Assembly: GCF_019925205.1 (NCBI RefSeq)
Contig: NC_083566.1
Span: forward strand, 1,488,001 to 1,552,000
Direction: 5' to 3'
Length of the DNA stretch: 64,000 nt
Source: Metopolophium dirhodum
Taxonomy: Eukaryota > Arthropoda > Insecta > Hemiptera > Aphididae
A program made the position numbers and the translations under genes. Below, piece after piece: positions 12,001 to 24,877 of the stretch (the stretch's first letter is position 1; each line of letters starts with the position of its first letter). The notes beneath the pieces were generated by a model, which did not search any database, was not told the DNA's origin, and saw nothing but the letters and a program-made list of their open reading frames with translations.

Positions 12001-15000
12001 TATGGGCCTATCGACCTGACGACTTCAAATAAACAAAAATTAGATCATAATTTACAAATGGTATAGGTAGGTACCTACCGATAATACGAATACATAACTT
12101 ATTGTATAATGATGTAAAATGTAAAAGTAAGTCTGATAATTTAATTCAAACCTAATATTCTATCGGAAAGGAGTCTATTCATCCAAGCATACTCGCAACA
12201 CGCACATTTTATTATTTTTCATCATTATAATTTTATAATTTTTTACTTTTTTTAATAACAACATGTATTTTTAATTCCTTATTACATGCATTTTTCTTTG
12301 TAAATAACTTACTTGGATGTATAAAAATCGAATTTAATTTGTAGACGAGTAGTTACTTGGAGTCATAACAACTAACAAGTATACTTATTTAAAACTATTG
12401 AAGCCCCGCAATAAGTTGATCCACTACTCCGCTCATTTAAACTATAAATGCCTACAACAAATAATAACTATAATTGTCCAAAATTTGATTTTTATAGATC
12501 GAAATACTCTGCTTCGGAACATGAAATAAAAAAATGTATTATGTTATTTAAATGAGAAAAAACTTTGAAAAAATCCCTACGATAAAAAATACAAAAAAAA
12601 ATTTGTTTTTTCAAAAATGTTGTTTTGTAACGACTTGAAATTATTATGTTAAAAAACGTTACTGTTTTCTCAAATAATGAATGGATCTACGTTAAAAAGA
12701 TCACCCTGTATACATACATACCTATATCTATTATATTGTATATTATATACACTAACATACAATATAGGAAAAAAAAAAATATGAATACTGATGATTATAA
12801 TATGGCCGCCGATCATATAATTATGACTCGGACAAAACAGCAGCACATGAATCACGTCAATCACGCATGTCATAAGACCTGAAACGGTGGCCCCTCGGCA
12901 ATCAAAGATAACAAAACAGGTTGATACTCATCAGAAAATGTATAATTAAAATCGTGTAATTCATAGGTAGTTACAGCGTACACACAGCGCCTAACTAAGT
13001 ATACACAGCGCCGAGTAACTATATAGATACCATGTTTGAGTAAAGCAGTCGATAGAACATATTATTATTATTATTATACCTATCTGATACAATATTAACA
13101 GTTATGAAATATTATTTGAATTGCAAAATAAACATCGAGCTTATCGATTTAATTAAATTTAACATTGTGTTGCTTATAATATATATATTAATATTATACA
13201 AGTAAGCCACACGAGCATATAAGAGCTGCTTTATTGTACACACTACACAATATATAATGGTGGCGAATGGTGGTGTGGAAGCGAGGCACCCACGGTCCTG
13301 TGTATAATAACATTTAGGCGGTGGTCTATGTCAAACATACTTAAAGTATTTTGCGGCGTGATGAAAAAAAAAAAAAATTGTTCACGACGCTATATTGTAG
13401 AGCCACACACGTATAGATAGTGTTTATTCAATCCGAAACAAACTATAAATTTATCGAATGTATAATGCATATTATATAACATATATTATGTGCGCGACAC
13501 TGGAAGCGTGGCTGTGTGTGTGTATATATATATATATATACGCTCTCGTAGGGGGTTGGGTCCCTCCCCGTATCGACTCGAGTTTAAATGCAACCTAGAA
13601 GAGTATTTTATCTATACGAGTTACGCAATAGTATATTTTCTATTCCTGTCGTGTGTCTTATTATTAAATTATCTATATCGTCTATGTTCCTACGCATAGT
13701 GCATTGGCTTGTTGCCACGTCAGAACTCGCAGAATCAAATAAACTTCTGCTGTTATCGCTTTGTTCGCCAGACGCTGCAGGACAGTGGGCAGTGGCATAT
13801 TATTACTATTATTATTATTATAATTATTATTGAATTTCAACGATTTGACGATGCCAAAAATCATACTTATAACGTGGGGTTTGGTATTCAATCGCCAAGG
13901 TTGAGCACGATTATCTTGAAAACTGTTAGAAAATCGGAAAAATTTGAACAACAAATTTAAAGCATAGGTACAACATAAAGCGTTAAACATCATGCAAAAT
14001 ATTATGTTTTGTTAATAACATAGTATAACCATGACAACAAAACCCTAACGAAAAATCGGTCAGAAACAAAAACATGTACCTATCCAGCCCAAAAACATAT
14101 TTATGTTAAAATAGTTTAAGTCACTTAAAACTAGTTTTGTAATAATATGTATAAATGTATTATATAGTATACCTATTATACGTGCCGCTTTATATTAAAT
14201 AATTGTGGTCGTTAATATCGACGCCCTATCCCCAATTTTATTATTCGTCTTCCGGCCCCTACTGGCTATACTACCACTATGTCGGCCACTCCTTGTCGGG
14301 CCAATTAAACAATGTTCGGCGCCCTGAGTGATTTCACGCTCCAGGTCTAAGCCGGTATATTATGTCCCCAAACCCTCGTGAAAAGCCAAGCTATACCACA
14401 ACAGTGCGGGTACACTCACCAGTTTGATTTGGTAGTCCTCCGAGAACGTGGTGAACTGGAAAAGCGCCGTCCCGATGACGATTGTGATGAGCTCGATGGG
14501 CACGGGCATGAACAGGCGCTTGTTGATGAAGGCTTTCAGGTGCGTATTGTAGGACAACAGCAGGACGGTGGTGACGAACGACACCGTGATCGTGGCGAAG
14601 TTTACGTCCCGGATCCGGTTGCCGATGTCGTAGTAGGTAAGCACGATCTGGAACAGCCCGTTGTGGTTATCGATCTTGACGCCCAGCAGCTCCTTCATCT
14701 GGGAAGTGACCACGTGGACAGCCGCGCCGGCCGTGAACCCGCTGACCAGCGTCTCGGACAGTATCGTGCACACGACGCCCAGCCGGAACACGTACATGAG
14801 TATCTGTATGAGGCCGACCATCAGGGTGACGGCCGTGGCCACCTCGATGGACGTGTACACGGCGGCCGCGTGGTGCGGCTGCAGCGATACCGCTTGGTCG
14901 ACCATCGTGCCGGCCGTGGCGTCCGCGTCGATGTTGGCGTTGATGTGGTTGGCGTTCGCGTACGTGCTTACCACCTTGCCGGTCATCAAGCAAACGACCG

Positions 15001-15382
15001 AAAACGATCCCATCGACACGTGTCTGGACGTGCCCAGCAGACTGTAAACGATGACGGGCATGATGGCCATATACAGGCCGACGGTCGGGTCCACGTTGCC
15101 GAGCATAGCGTACGCCATGCCCTGTGGTATGTTTAGCACGGCTACCGTAAACCCGGCCACGAAGTCCTTGAAGAAGTCCTCGGACCAGTTGTAGTTGGTG
15201 AACAGCCAGTCGATTGCCGGCACCACCGTTTGTACGTCCGACCACTTCAGCTTGGACACCTTTTTCCGCTTGGCGGTCGCCTCTAGGTCCACGTCCCCGT
15301 TCGTATTGCCGTCGTGTAGGTCATCCAGCTGGTATACCGGCCGCTTCACGTTGATCACCACTGACCCACTCATCTTACCCAT
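8040..15382 (-). CDS. SLC26-family anion (sulfate) transporter, prestin-like; core coding region in two exons
   Basis: The product is a multi-pass membrane exchanger that moves sulfate, chloride, bicarbonate or similar anions across the plasma membrane. Coding exons 15382-14420 and 9074-8043 join after codon 321 (donor GTGAGT, acceptor TTGTTGCAG, phase 0) to give 665 residues plus a TGA stop at 8042-8040. That is a normal family length. The N-terminal SLC26 motif RPVYQ is at 14-18. The transport core includes IPQGMAYAMLGNVDPTVGLY (85-104) and GTSRHVSMGSFSV (117-129). NQELLAQGVGNVFGSFFSC lies at 375-393 and SLSR at 400-403. The C-terminal cytosolic STAS domain covers about 535-660, with VVFDLSGMHYVDSSGL at 591-606. 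The start given is the first Met in the shared exon, which an in-frame 5' exon could extend. The exons are strikingly GC-rich against AT-rich flanks. Which of the several insect paralogues this is cannot be told here. Confidence 0.93.
11559..11597. repeat. AAT trinucleotide microsatellite
   Basis: A run of AAT/TAA units interrupted by two TAG units, inside the SLC26 intron. Confidence 0.9.
13512..13540. repeat. Compound TG/TA dinucleotide microsatellite
   Basis: Five TG units run directly into about eight TA units, inside the SLC26 intron. Confidence 0.9.
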
Positions 15383-15395
15383 GACTCGGCTATAG
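14420..15395 (-). CDS. SLC26 gene, shared first core exon
   Basis: This exon encodes residues 1-321 of the core protein: the N-terminal cytosolic stretch with RPVYQ and the first half of the membrane core. Its acceptor (gtcgtgcag) lies just above 15395. The first 13 bases (C, TAT AGC CGA GTC) are in frame with the ATG at 15382-15380. An upstream exon ending with two spare bases therefore reads through as xYSRVMGKMSG. Both coding upstream exons in this window have that phase. A second in-frame ATG follows at 15373. Confidence 0.92.
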
Positions 15396-15750
15396 CTGCA
15401 CGACCGCACCACAAAAAAATAAATATTATTATTAATTATAACATTATAAGAGTACAAGGTAATATTTTCCTACGACTTGGTTGTTAAAAGAATTAGGGAG
15501 CCCTGTAACTCGAAGGCTCCCCCCCATTGCATTTTTGAATGTAATACATATTTGTTATGAGAAACATTTTTAAAAAAAAATAAAATATTGGAAGATTAAT
15601 TAATATAAAAAAAAAATTGTTTAAATAATAGTGTTTTAAGTGTTTAATTGATAACAATTAATAATCATTTTTTTACCGTTAATAGAGACAATAGAAAGAA
15701 AAAAATGTATTATATTATCATATCGTGTTATACAAACGGGAAGAACTTAC

Positions 15751-15771
15751 CGTCTTGCTCATAATCACTGA
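15751..15771 (-). other. Candidate non-coding first exon of the SLC26 gene (proximal promoter)
   Basis: On the minus strand a short segment ends in gagcaagacg followed by a consensus donor GTAAGT at 15750-15745. The intron to the 15395 acceptor would be only about 355 bases. Joined to the core exon, its ATGs do not stay in frame (ATG AGC AAG ACG CTA TAG is a five-codon upstream frame). Translation would therefore start at the MGKM methionine. The 5' limit is set by the Inr-like TCAGT and is an inference. Confidence 0.45.
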
Positions 15772-15794
15772 GCATAACACTATATTATAATATA
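15767..15794 (-). promoter_or_regulatory. TATA-like and initiator-like core promoter for the proximal SLC26 transcript
   Basis: On the minus strand TATATTATAATATA (15794-15781) is followed by TCAGTG (15771-15766). TCAGT is the arthropod initiator consensus and the spacing of about 25 bases is right. A splice donor lies 20 bases downstream. TATA-like strings are frequent in this AT-rich DNA, so the case rests on the combination. Confidence 0.35.
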
Positions 15795-17479
15795 CAACTT
15801 ATCAGGATTTTAGGATTGAAAGAAATTGACTGACAACCGTTTTTTACCGCATATCTATAGGTACTGCAATTTACTGTTGTGTGTATGACACTAAAGTAAT
15901 CAATTCGTAGTTTTTTCCTTTCAGTCAACGACGTATAATCCAAGTATCTAACGAATTAATCTATATGTATAATGCAATTGTTTACGAATAAAACGTTATT
16001 GGTATGTTAGAATTGGATTCGTTTATTAAACACATGCGTAAAATAATAAACGTACGTAAGCCGAACAACAAATTAATGACTATACAGACAGGTCCGCGTG
16101 TAAAAAAAAGAATATTATTGATGTTCGTGTAATGTAACAATCACATAGTAGAGCAATTTTTATAAATAACAATAAAATTATTTTAATTTCTAACAGTAAT
16201 CGAAAATAAAAACAATACAATACATTTTTTTTTCTATTAGTATCGCCTGTATAATATAGAGTTATAAAATTAAGTTATTTAAATGTTGAATACATTTTTA
16301 TTAGTAAAGTAATATTTTATGAAAGGTCGAGTAACTTGTTATCGTATATACCTACTTAATATAATTATAATTATTAATCAGGCGTAATATTATAATAAAT
16401 TCCCTAAAAATCTACAGCGATAATAGGTGGGGGTACCTATATTCGACTAATTCATATCATATCCGAATGAATCCGGCTGCACATTAATAACACATTTAAA
16501 AAACTGCTATTATCGTTTTATAATATTATATTATAGATGTATTGATTTCAAATAAGTGTGTTGTTATTATTATCGTCGCGAATGGAAATACTACATTCTT
16601 ATCGACGGTGTTGTAACTCTCTATGGTATCTACTACCATCGATTGTATACATAGTATACTTTGTAGTTTGTATAATATATAATCAATGTCACTGCCTATA
16701 TCACAAGTCCGAACGTATATTATCCGCAAGTCCGCAAAATTTCAGTACGAATAGATGTGTCGGGTTTAAACTCGGGCGAGTAGATTAGAGTTTTCGTGGT
16801 TGTGTATCAGACGGATAATATATCGTTTTGTATATCATTATAATATTGACATCGGACAAAGCGAAATACCGATTTGTCTACACTCACTCCCTTTCCGTAT
16901 ACACTCCAGTAACAACACTATGACTGCACTCATAAACGTATAACGTGGTAAATCAATTTTGTTTTCGATCTTCAAAACTCTAGAGATCCTGCACATAATA
17001 CAAGTGCACCTGCACATTACAGTTCACAGCGTAAACAATAATTTAAAACTGCTTTCAAAACATATTCTATCTCACACGAGCACTTCCCCCCCCCCCCTGT
17101 TCTGTACACTATTAACAAATATAGAAATACGCGTATAATATATTGTTTATAATATACCGTTAAATCATCGATACGCAGGTTTATTCATAAATAATAGTAG
17201 GTATATCGTCGAAGACGCGAATATAATATAGTAAAGTCGCATTCGAGTAAATCAACAAGACGTGTACCGAATACCAAGAAATATTACAAAAAACATATAA
17301 TAACGGACGACACGAAAAATAATAATAATGGTTTTTTTCTACCATAGCATGCATAATGATATAATACCTGATTTTATCATTGTAGTTTTTATTATTAAAT
17401 TAAAAAAATATAATTAAGAAATGTATATATTTTTATTTATTGATCAACTACCACCGACAAACCTTCACCGATATTCATA

Positions 17480-17495
17480 CACACACACACACACC
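17480..17495. repeat. AC dinucleotide microsatellite
   Basis: About eight AC units inside the SLC26 intron. Confidence 0.85.
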
Positions 17496-20400
17496 TTCAG
17501 ACGAAGTCAGCTACAAAATTAAGGTCATTATTATAATATAACAATACGATACGAATCATATAAATTTATTAAAAAAGAAAACCTCCGACAATTATTAATT
17601 ATTCCGATGTTGATTGTAAGAAACTTTCACTTTTTGCTTGACGAAAAACAAACAGTCGCAAACGTTTCATTTCTTCCCTCACCCTAAAAAGTAAGCACAC
17701 GCACATATTATAAGCAGTAATACTTTATTTTTGATATGTTCACTATACAGAGGCAATCTATATAATATGATAATTACTGTGCCAGTACCTATTTTTAAAT
17801 GGACGACGAAATCATTTTATCGTATTCTCGAGCACTTTTACAAAAGGGTGTATAATATGAGTATGGAGGAATAATGTATCTCGCACACTAAGCGGATTAA
17901 AAAGTCCATGATTTCTGGTTATTTTATTCCGTTATGTTAGAGCGTTTGAAAAGAAAACAATGCAGTTTTTTAACTCGACACTTGTATAGCACTTATATAT
18001 CCAGAGCTCGAGGCCTTTGTGTATATTATTGATTTGGTTACTGAAAATAAGAGAAAATTTAATTCAATACAAGTGTATTTTTTGAAGTCTGGATTTCAAA
18101 TTTTAAAAAATGCTGTTTATTTTTTGCGTATTTTGATATTGTTTCTATAAATGCACATTGTACTGACTTTTTTTCTAGAAGTTTTAATTTAATATTTCGC
18201 CAAGAAAAATCAAATCAAAAATAGATGAATGTATTTAAAAAATTGGGAAATATCAAGTTAACTAAAATAGTAAAAGTATGTTTCGCAATATAAAATATGT
18301 CGTCATAGACTGTAATACCTGAACAAAAATTAAACAAAGAATAATAAATACTAATAAATAAGTAATAACTAATAAGTAATAACAGTTATATGATATAATA
18401 TGCGTATATTCCATGCCTATAGGTACGGCGTGTTTTTTCTTAGTAACGCATAAAATACTTAGGTAGACAATATTATTATAGGTTCCTAGGTATAACATAA
18501 TATTTACATTTTAAAAACTCGCACGCTGTTCTAAGTATAATGTTTTTTCTTATTATTTTTTTGACTGGTAAAAAATTGTATGTATTTAAAGTTGGCAGTT
18601 GAACTGAAAGATGCAAAAACCTCATTTTTAAATATCCATTTATATAATAGTCACCGTGCTTATTTTTAAATGGACTGCTGCAATAGTTTCTTTGTCAAAG
18701 TCACGGTTATTATAACGGCGAGAAATGTCAAATGTCAGTATCATAAATATTAATAATATTCTGATATTTAATACGTGAAGACTATACGCTTGTCACTAGC
18801 CACTATTTACGTGTGATCTCAGGTGTAAAATATTCCGCCTAAAAACCAAAACGTAACTATTTAATAGTTAATACTATAGTGTTATCAGTAACGCGATGGT
18901 AAAATAATCTGGAATATCGTTTTCAATAATTACAAATATCTATGATGAAAGGAATACGTGTGTGCGTACAAACACTATAATGGCGGAAAAACACACAACC
19001 TATATAATAATTATAAATCATATTTATGAAATATTTTTAACATATAATCCTCATCATAGATGAATTATATCAGTCAAATTTATTATTTTACAATCGGCGT
19101 CGCTTAAATAAATATTCAAAGAGTTATTCGGAACCGTAAAGCTCAAAATAGTAGAAAGAAAAATTATAAGCATACCCAAAACAATCCAAATAATCATATT
19201 TTATGGGTTGTTAAAATAACTTTTGTCGTTGATTCAAGACGCATATAATTAACACAAAACAACTCTGTTAAATTGTACGACCAACAGCCGTAAACCATTG
19301 AAACAAAACACTGTTGAAAAAAAAATAGGTACATAGATATCTCATGACTTTTTACGAAATATTCTAAACAAAAAAACAAATAGGTATTATGCTGACGAAT
19401 TAATAATTCACCCGATATTAAATCATTTGTAATATACCTCACTGCACATTTTCATTTTAGTGAACCTGCACATCCTCGAGCGAATAATGAATGAGGAGCA
19501 AAGATAAACGTCGATCATTAGCCGGCCGACGAGAACTGCTATAACAAAGGCCCACGTCGGAATGAAGTTTAATGGAAAATTGTGATTAAATTAATATTGA
19601 TATAGCGATTTACGTCGATCATAAAAAAAAAAAAAGTGGGTAGGTACAAACTGCAGAAAAACAACAGCGATAATATTATAAAGATCAATCGATCTGGATT
19701 ATATTACTATGAGTCGCATAATAAATTGGTATAACACAATTATTGCTGTGAATATTATAATAATATGAGTAGGCCTGATCCGTCCTGATAATTTTACCGT
19801 GTAACGTCAAAAATCAACTAACGCGAAAAAAGTGTTGAAAAACTTCAAACACCATACACGACGACTACAACGTTGTGATATATTTTATCATACGTGTGAA
19901 CAAGTGTTCGAAACTGCGAACCAACGACATACGATTTTACGTGGAGCATATGTGTACGTAATTCACACGCGATAATGCAATAAATTATACTTACAGTCGA
20001 CAACAATAAGCGGAATAATATTATAAATGCCATACGATAGTAGGTAATAATAATATACAATAATGTGTGATTGCAGCACGAATACTACTGCAGGATTATC
20101 ACTCACGACTTGAAAAATATAAAATTTATAAATACGTAAAAGTGAGTTAAAAACTTTATATTTGTGTATAATTTTAAAAGGTGGGAGGACCTAGGAGTCG
20201 ATTAAAATTGTTTTTTTTTATTTAATTACGTATATTAATTTATTATTGTTATTTATTTTAATTTTAGGATTTTATTGCTATACCTATATTATATTATACA
20301 TATTTTATATGACATTATTATAAATGATTAAAAAAAAACAAGGACCAACTATCAGGGGGAGGGGGAGAGCAATCGCCCCACCCACTCGATTACACATTTA

Positions 20401-22489
20401 CACCACTCTGTGAAATTATATAATAATATACAATATGCGTCTTATTACGTATAGGTACTTACGAGACAAGTAAACCATTTGAACACGTTCGGTGATCAAT
20501 TAAAAACACTCTGCTAGTGCAGAATTATAATATCGACGGTATCGTGTAAATAAGGCTACTGTTTAGGCTAGTATGCATAATCATCTTTTTCTGTGTTTTA
20601 TGTACTGTGTATATTTGAATAATAATAATAATATATAATCCCAATTTATACGCATACGCATTCTAGGGTACCCATATCAAAACGATATTATACAAAACAA
20701 CAATTACCTACCTACTACGACGAGTCTCTGCAATAATCCTTGTAATAGTTTTTTCATTTTTTTTAACTCTATAAATATGTATTAATAATTATATATTATC
20801 TCCGACACATATAACACAATAGTTAATTGCACAGGTAATATTCCTTTATTCGCCATTATTTAAATTATCGTGTTTTCGAGACAGCGGGAAACCTACTTAT
20901 TTAATAATTCAAACATTCGACGTATACAACGATATACCATCGTAGATGCGTATACATTCGTAATGCTATGTAATTGTGTTATATTTTTAACTTTACAATG
21001 TTCGCAAACAATTTTTTTTTAAATTTAAAATGTGTAACGCAACATAAATGTTTACCAATTAGTTTAAAAATAATAACTTAAATCATCATATAGGAACAGT
21101 TCATAGAATGGTACCTACGCATATAAAACAACGCCTGAAGACAAAAGTGATTATTTTTTTCTAAACATGTCGAAAAATGAAAGTATTCATATCTTTATAA
21201 GAACCTAGAACAATACGTATTTCAATATTTATTTACAGACATATATGATAATGATAACGGGTTCCGGGAATCACTATAAAATAACACAATCTTGATATTT
21301 TTTTATCAAACAAATAATAAACATCCTTTCATAGTAATTTGTATGGATTATTACAATATTACCTATAAATATTATTAGGTACCCTACTATTCAAATTAAT
21401 TTAATTTTTATTACTTAGTTTTTACTATGATATGATTAATGAACACAACATATATACATATACTTAATATGCATTAGCTCGTGGCAAATTAAACGTAAAC
21501 CATTTATGAGTATTTTAAATACTATGTGTCAATTATTGTCAAACTTGACACATGTCCAGAACATAATATAACTTGCAACAAAATCACAGTTGTTTGATTG
21601 CCAATAGTGCAATAAACAGTTCGGTAGGTATACAATACGTATTACTATTACTTACTATTATTATTAATTACCATAAGGCATTATTGCATTAATAAATGTT
21701 TACAATGATGATGACTAATACAATAAATATAAATTATTATATTAACAAATGAAAAAACAAATGGTTAACAAGATTACCGTTTGTGAAAGACATTCGAAAA
21801 TCATTCAGAAATATTTTAGATAAGTAACGATTGTAGCGACGAATTGTATGACCTACGTCGATATTATCTATTTATTTTAGTTAATCAAATGATAAAAACT
21901 TTAATATTAGATTTAATAGTCGCAACGTTATGAGATTTGAATCATACAATCTAGGTAAAAAGTTAACCTTTTTTATTAAGTTCCAAAGAATTAAAAATAT
22001 AATATACTTCTTAAATGTATATTTTGAGTAAGTACAGGATAGTTACTTAAATGTAAATGAAAGTAATTACCTATATGTAAGTATATAACATTAAAATTAA
22101 ATTCAAGTAAATTGAACCACTATTAACAGAAAAAAGATAATTTTTTAATAATTTGTATACAATAAAACAGAGCATTCTTAAGTTATGAAACTGCACAAAT
22201 CTTATATCTATGTAGTATGAACACTGAATTGATTAGTGCCTAACGTTAGATGTAACTATCTAATTATTATCGTTAAAATGTAGTAAATATATTATATAGT
22301 TTTAAATTTTTAAATTTTTGAAAAATACGGTTATATATTATATAAATAGTAAATACTAATTTCATATAGATATCATTAATACAAAATCAACGTAAAATTG
22401 TGTAGTCGTATATTTATGATAAGTGGTCAACAAAAGAAAATAACCTTAATAAATTGTCACTACATTTGATAATAGATATAAAAAAAGCT

Positions 22490-22985
22490 GGTAAGTGGAT
22501 GTCGCTCTGCTGTACAGTAGGTTACAAGTGGGTATAATGGATTGTATTAAACTTGAATTCAATGTTATAATATCAATGTATAAGAAAAACGATTCTGAGC
22601 GGAGACGGTTTATCAGACTAGGATTTTTTGAATTTGTATTATTTATTACAGCCTTTAAGTTGAATTAATATTATAATATTATAATTTTTTATTCGTTGCT
22701 AAGGTGATAAACAAATTGTTAGAAATTAAAATCCCATTTTAAGCGGTTTTTCGTAATTTGTCAGTAGTTTTTCCCGTGGCATTAAATAACTATTGAGAAA
22801 ATCGAAAAATGACCTCTCTAAAGTACCATCTTGATCCAATTTGCTAAAAGATAAGGTACTATACGTTGAAATCAAAGCACTCCTTCCGAAAGAAATTTTG
22901 TATACAGGATATATAAAAAAATAAACATAATAAACACCATTGTAAAACCACTAGCTTCCTCACTCCGCTCAGAATCTAAAATGGA
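22490..22985 (+). repeat. Interspersed repeat of the gtcgctctgctgtacagtagg family, diverged copy
   Basis: It starts with gtcgctctgctgtacagtag and continues with ttgaattcaatgttataat and agaaaaacgattctgagcgg. It ends with cactccgctcagaatctaaa. The same ends occur at 52.4-55.3 kb. The middle differs from those copies, so this is another subfamily or a rearranged copy. It has no coding capacity. Confidence 0.75.
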
Positions 22986-24812
22986 ATAGCAGCACGGTAA
23001 CGATTAAAAAAATTTGCAACCATTTTTTTAAATTAAAATATTAACTGCTGTTGAATAAACTTATAATCACTTTCTAATATAACGACTAAACTCTCACATA
23101 ACTCGTGTATTTCTTCCAAATGTATAGTAATCCGACCCAGTATAGCACCCGTACTCCGTAATTACACTATGGTTCTACACAATAGTTTCATTAACAATTG
23201 TATACGTTTTTTTTTTTATATTTAAATTATAAATATATTACTAAATACTTATAATATTATTTGAATAAAAATAAAAATTAGATGATTTTTATTTTGAAAC
23301 TAATATTTTATTCTCATTTCTTCAGTTACCATTTCTTAGAATCATTATTACTTTATTAAAGAAAATACATAACAAGTCATGCGATTATATTCATAAATAT
23401 TTTCTTACTGAATTCTACTGCACCGACGATACAAAATTAATAAAATAAATAACATGTTTTATACCAAATTAACTTTTAGCTAATTATATTATATTACACA
23501 ACTCTATAAGGTCAGTGAATCGACACAAGGCATCAACAATAATAATTTTAATCGAATTCTCGTAATAAATTGTGATCACATTGTGTTTGTTACACTTATT
23601 AATTTACACAGAGTCTATTCAAAACAAAAACCTGCGGCGAACTCTAATATTTGAAAACTTTTAATTCTTCTATCATCGATTTAATATTATAATAACGAGC
23701 ATGTAAGAGTGACTTATAATAATATTGACTAACATTCTCTACAGATAACCTTTAATTACTCCGCACTTGTACCGTTATTATTTATTTAAAGATAAATATA
23801 TTGTAGGTACTTATTAGTGTAAAAAAAAATGTAGAAAAGGTCAAACACCCATACGTCGTGATTAAACTATACTCGGGACTTCGACTAATTAATTTAAAAT
23901 TATTGTAAATAATGCACATTACAATATAATATTATAATATTATACGGTAATTATTGAACAGTCCGTTCATAATTATATAAGTGGATTTACTATTTAATCG
24001 ATGTTGTTTGAGCTGGGACAACAACAAATTGAAAACATGATTGTGATGAACAACGCTCGATTTTGCGATGAAGTCTATTTTTTCAGTATCAAAGCATATA
24101 GTTACACGAACACATTCCGAATATTATAATTTTATCGCAAACACTGAAATCGTGTGAAGGATTTAGCAGGAATACTTTGTGTCGTACAAAATGTTGAGTG
24201 TGTAGTACGAAATCAATTAAGTGTGCAGTGGCTAGTGCAACTGTATTGTCGACATTTGTTTTTAATATTATATTTCGTTTATAGGTAGTAGGTACAACAG
24301 GTACATATCGATTTAATCATTACAAAAATAATCTAAGACACATATTATGCTCATCAAAATACTTATAATTCGAAGTTAAATAATCATTTAAATTTCAACC
24401 GCAAAGCATGGACCCCGCCGTAAATTGGGGGTGGCTTAATTTACGACGTAAACGGTAACGAATGGACAGTGGCCTATAATACGACGTATACCTATGCAGT
24501 ACGAAAGAATAAATACTTTAGCCTCTGCTCTACTGATTACCTATATATGAATTATACAATACACGAAATATATTCAATGGAGAACGTTATTAATTTTATT
24601 TTTTTATAGTAGAATGTAACTATGAATAGTTTTTATCCCAATTCAAATTTCAAGGACCTATACTTATATTTCATGAAAATATGACACAGTGTATACATAA
24701 ATAGGTACCTATATTAAAATATGATAACTCAAACTACCAACACATAACGATAACAACTAATATAATAGTGTAAACATCTGTTAACTGAAGGAAGTAGTGT
24801 TATGGGTTTGTG

Positions 24813-24877
24813 CTGTCGGGTAGCTGTGGTAGAGCAAAAGACCGGCGAGTGAGAGACTCTGATTCAATTCCCGGCAG
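24813..24877 (+). repeat. tRNA-like fragment (tRNA pseudogene or SINE head)
   Basis: CTGTCGG at the start can pair with CCGGCAG at the end (one G-U pair), like a seven-base acceptor stem. It contains TAGCTGTGGTAGAGCA, resembling a pol III A box, and GATTCAATTCC, resembling a B box. The total of 65 bases is too short for a normal tRNA, the T stem does not pair well, and no clear anticodon arm forms. It is therefore not called a functional tRNA. Confidence 0.5.

Larger units (their letters stand above)
9075..14419 (-). other. SLC26 intron (5.3 kb) between the two main coding exons
   Basis: The intron is bounded on the minus strand by GTGAGT and TTGCAG. It is mostly AT-rich. The part from 9300 to 10100 has higher GC and several donor-like sites on the plus strand (before 9811 and before 10090), without a convincing open frame. 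Microsatellites lie at 11559-11597 (AAT) and 13512-13540 (TG then TA). The piece 14220-14350 is also less AT-rich, but no exon was recognised in it. Minus-strand open frames such as 9574-9900 show no known motif. Confidence 0.7.

Noticed and set aside
14378..15245. Plus-strand frames at 14378-15136 and 14661-15047, and minus frame at 14667-15245
   Set aside because: They are shadows of the SLC26 shared exon in other frames, with no start context or domains.
15395..15457. Extending the SLC26 protein upstream to the Met at 15457
   Set aside because: That frame crosses a good splice acceptor at 15395 and begins with AT-driven residues (MYSYNVIINNN). It is therefore intron sequence.
24813..24877. 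Functional tRNA gene
   Set aside because: It is too short, the T stem is unpaired and there is no anticodon arm. It is listed as tRNA-like only.
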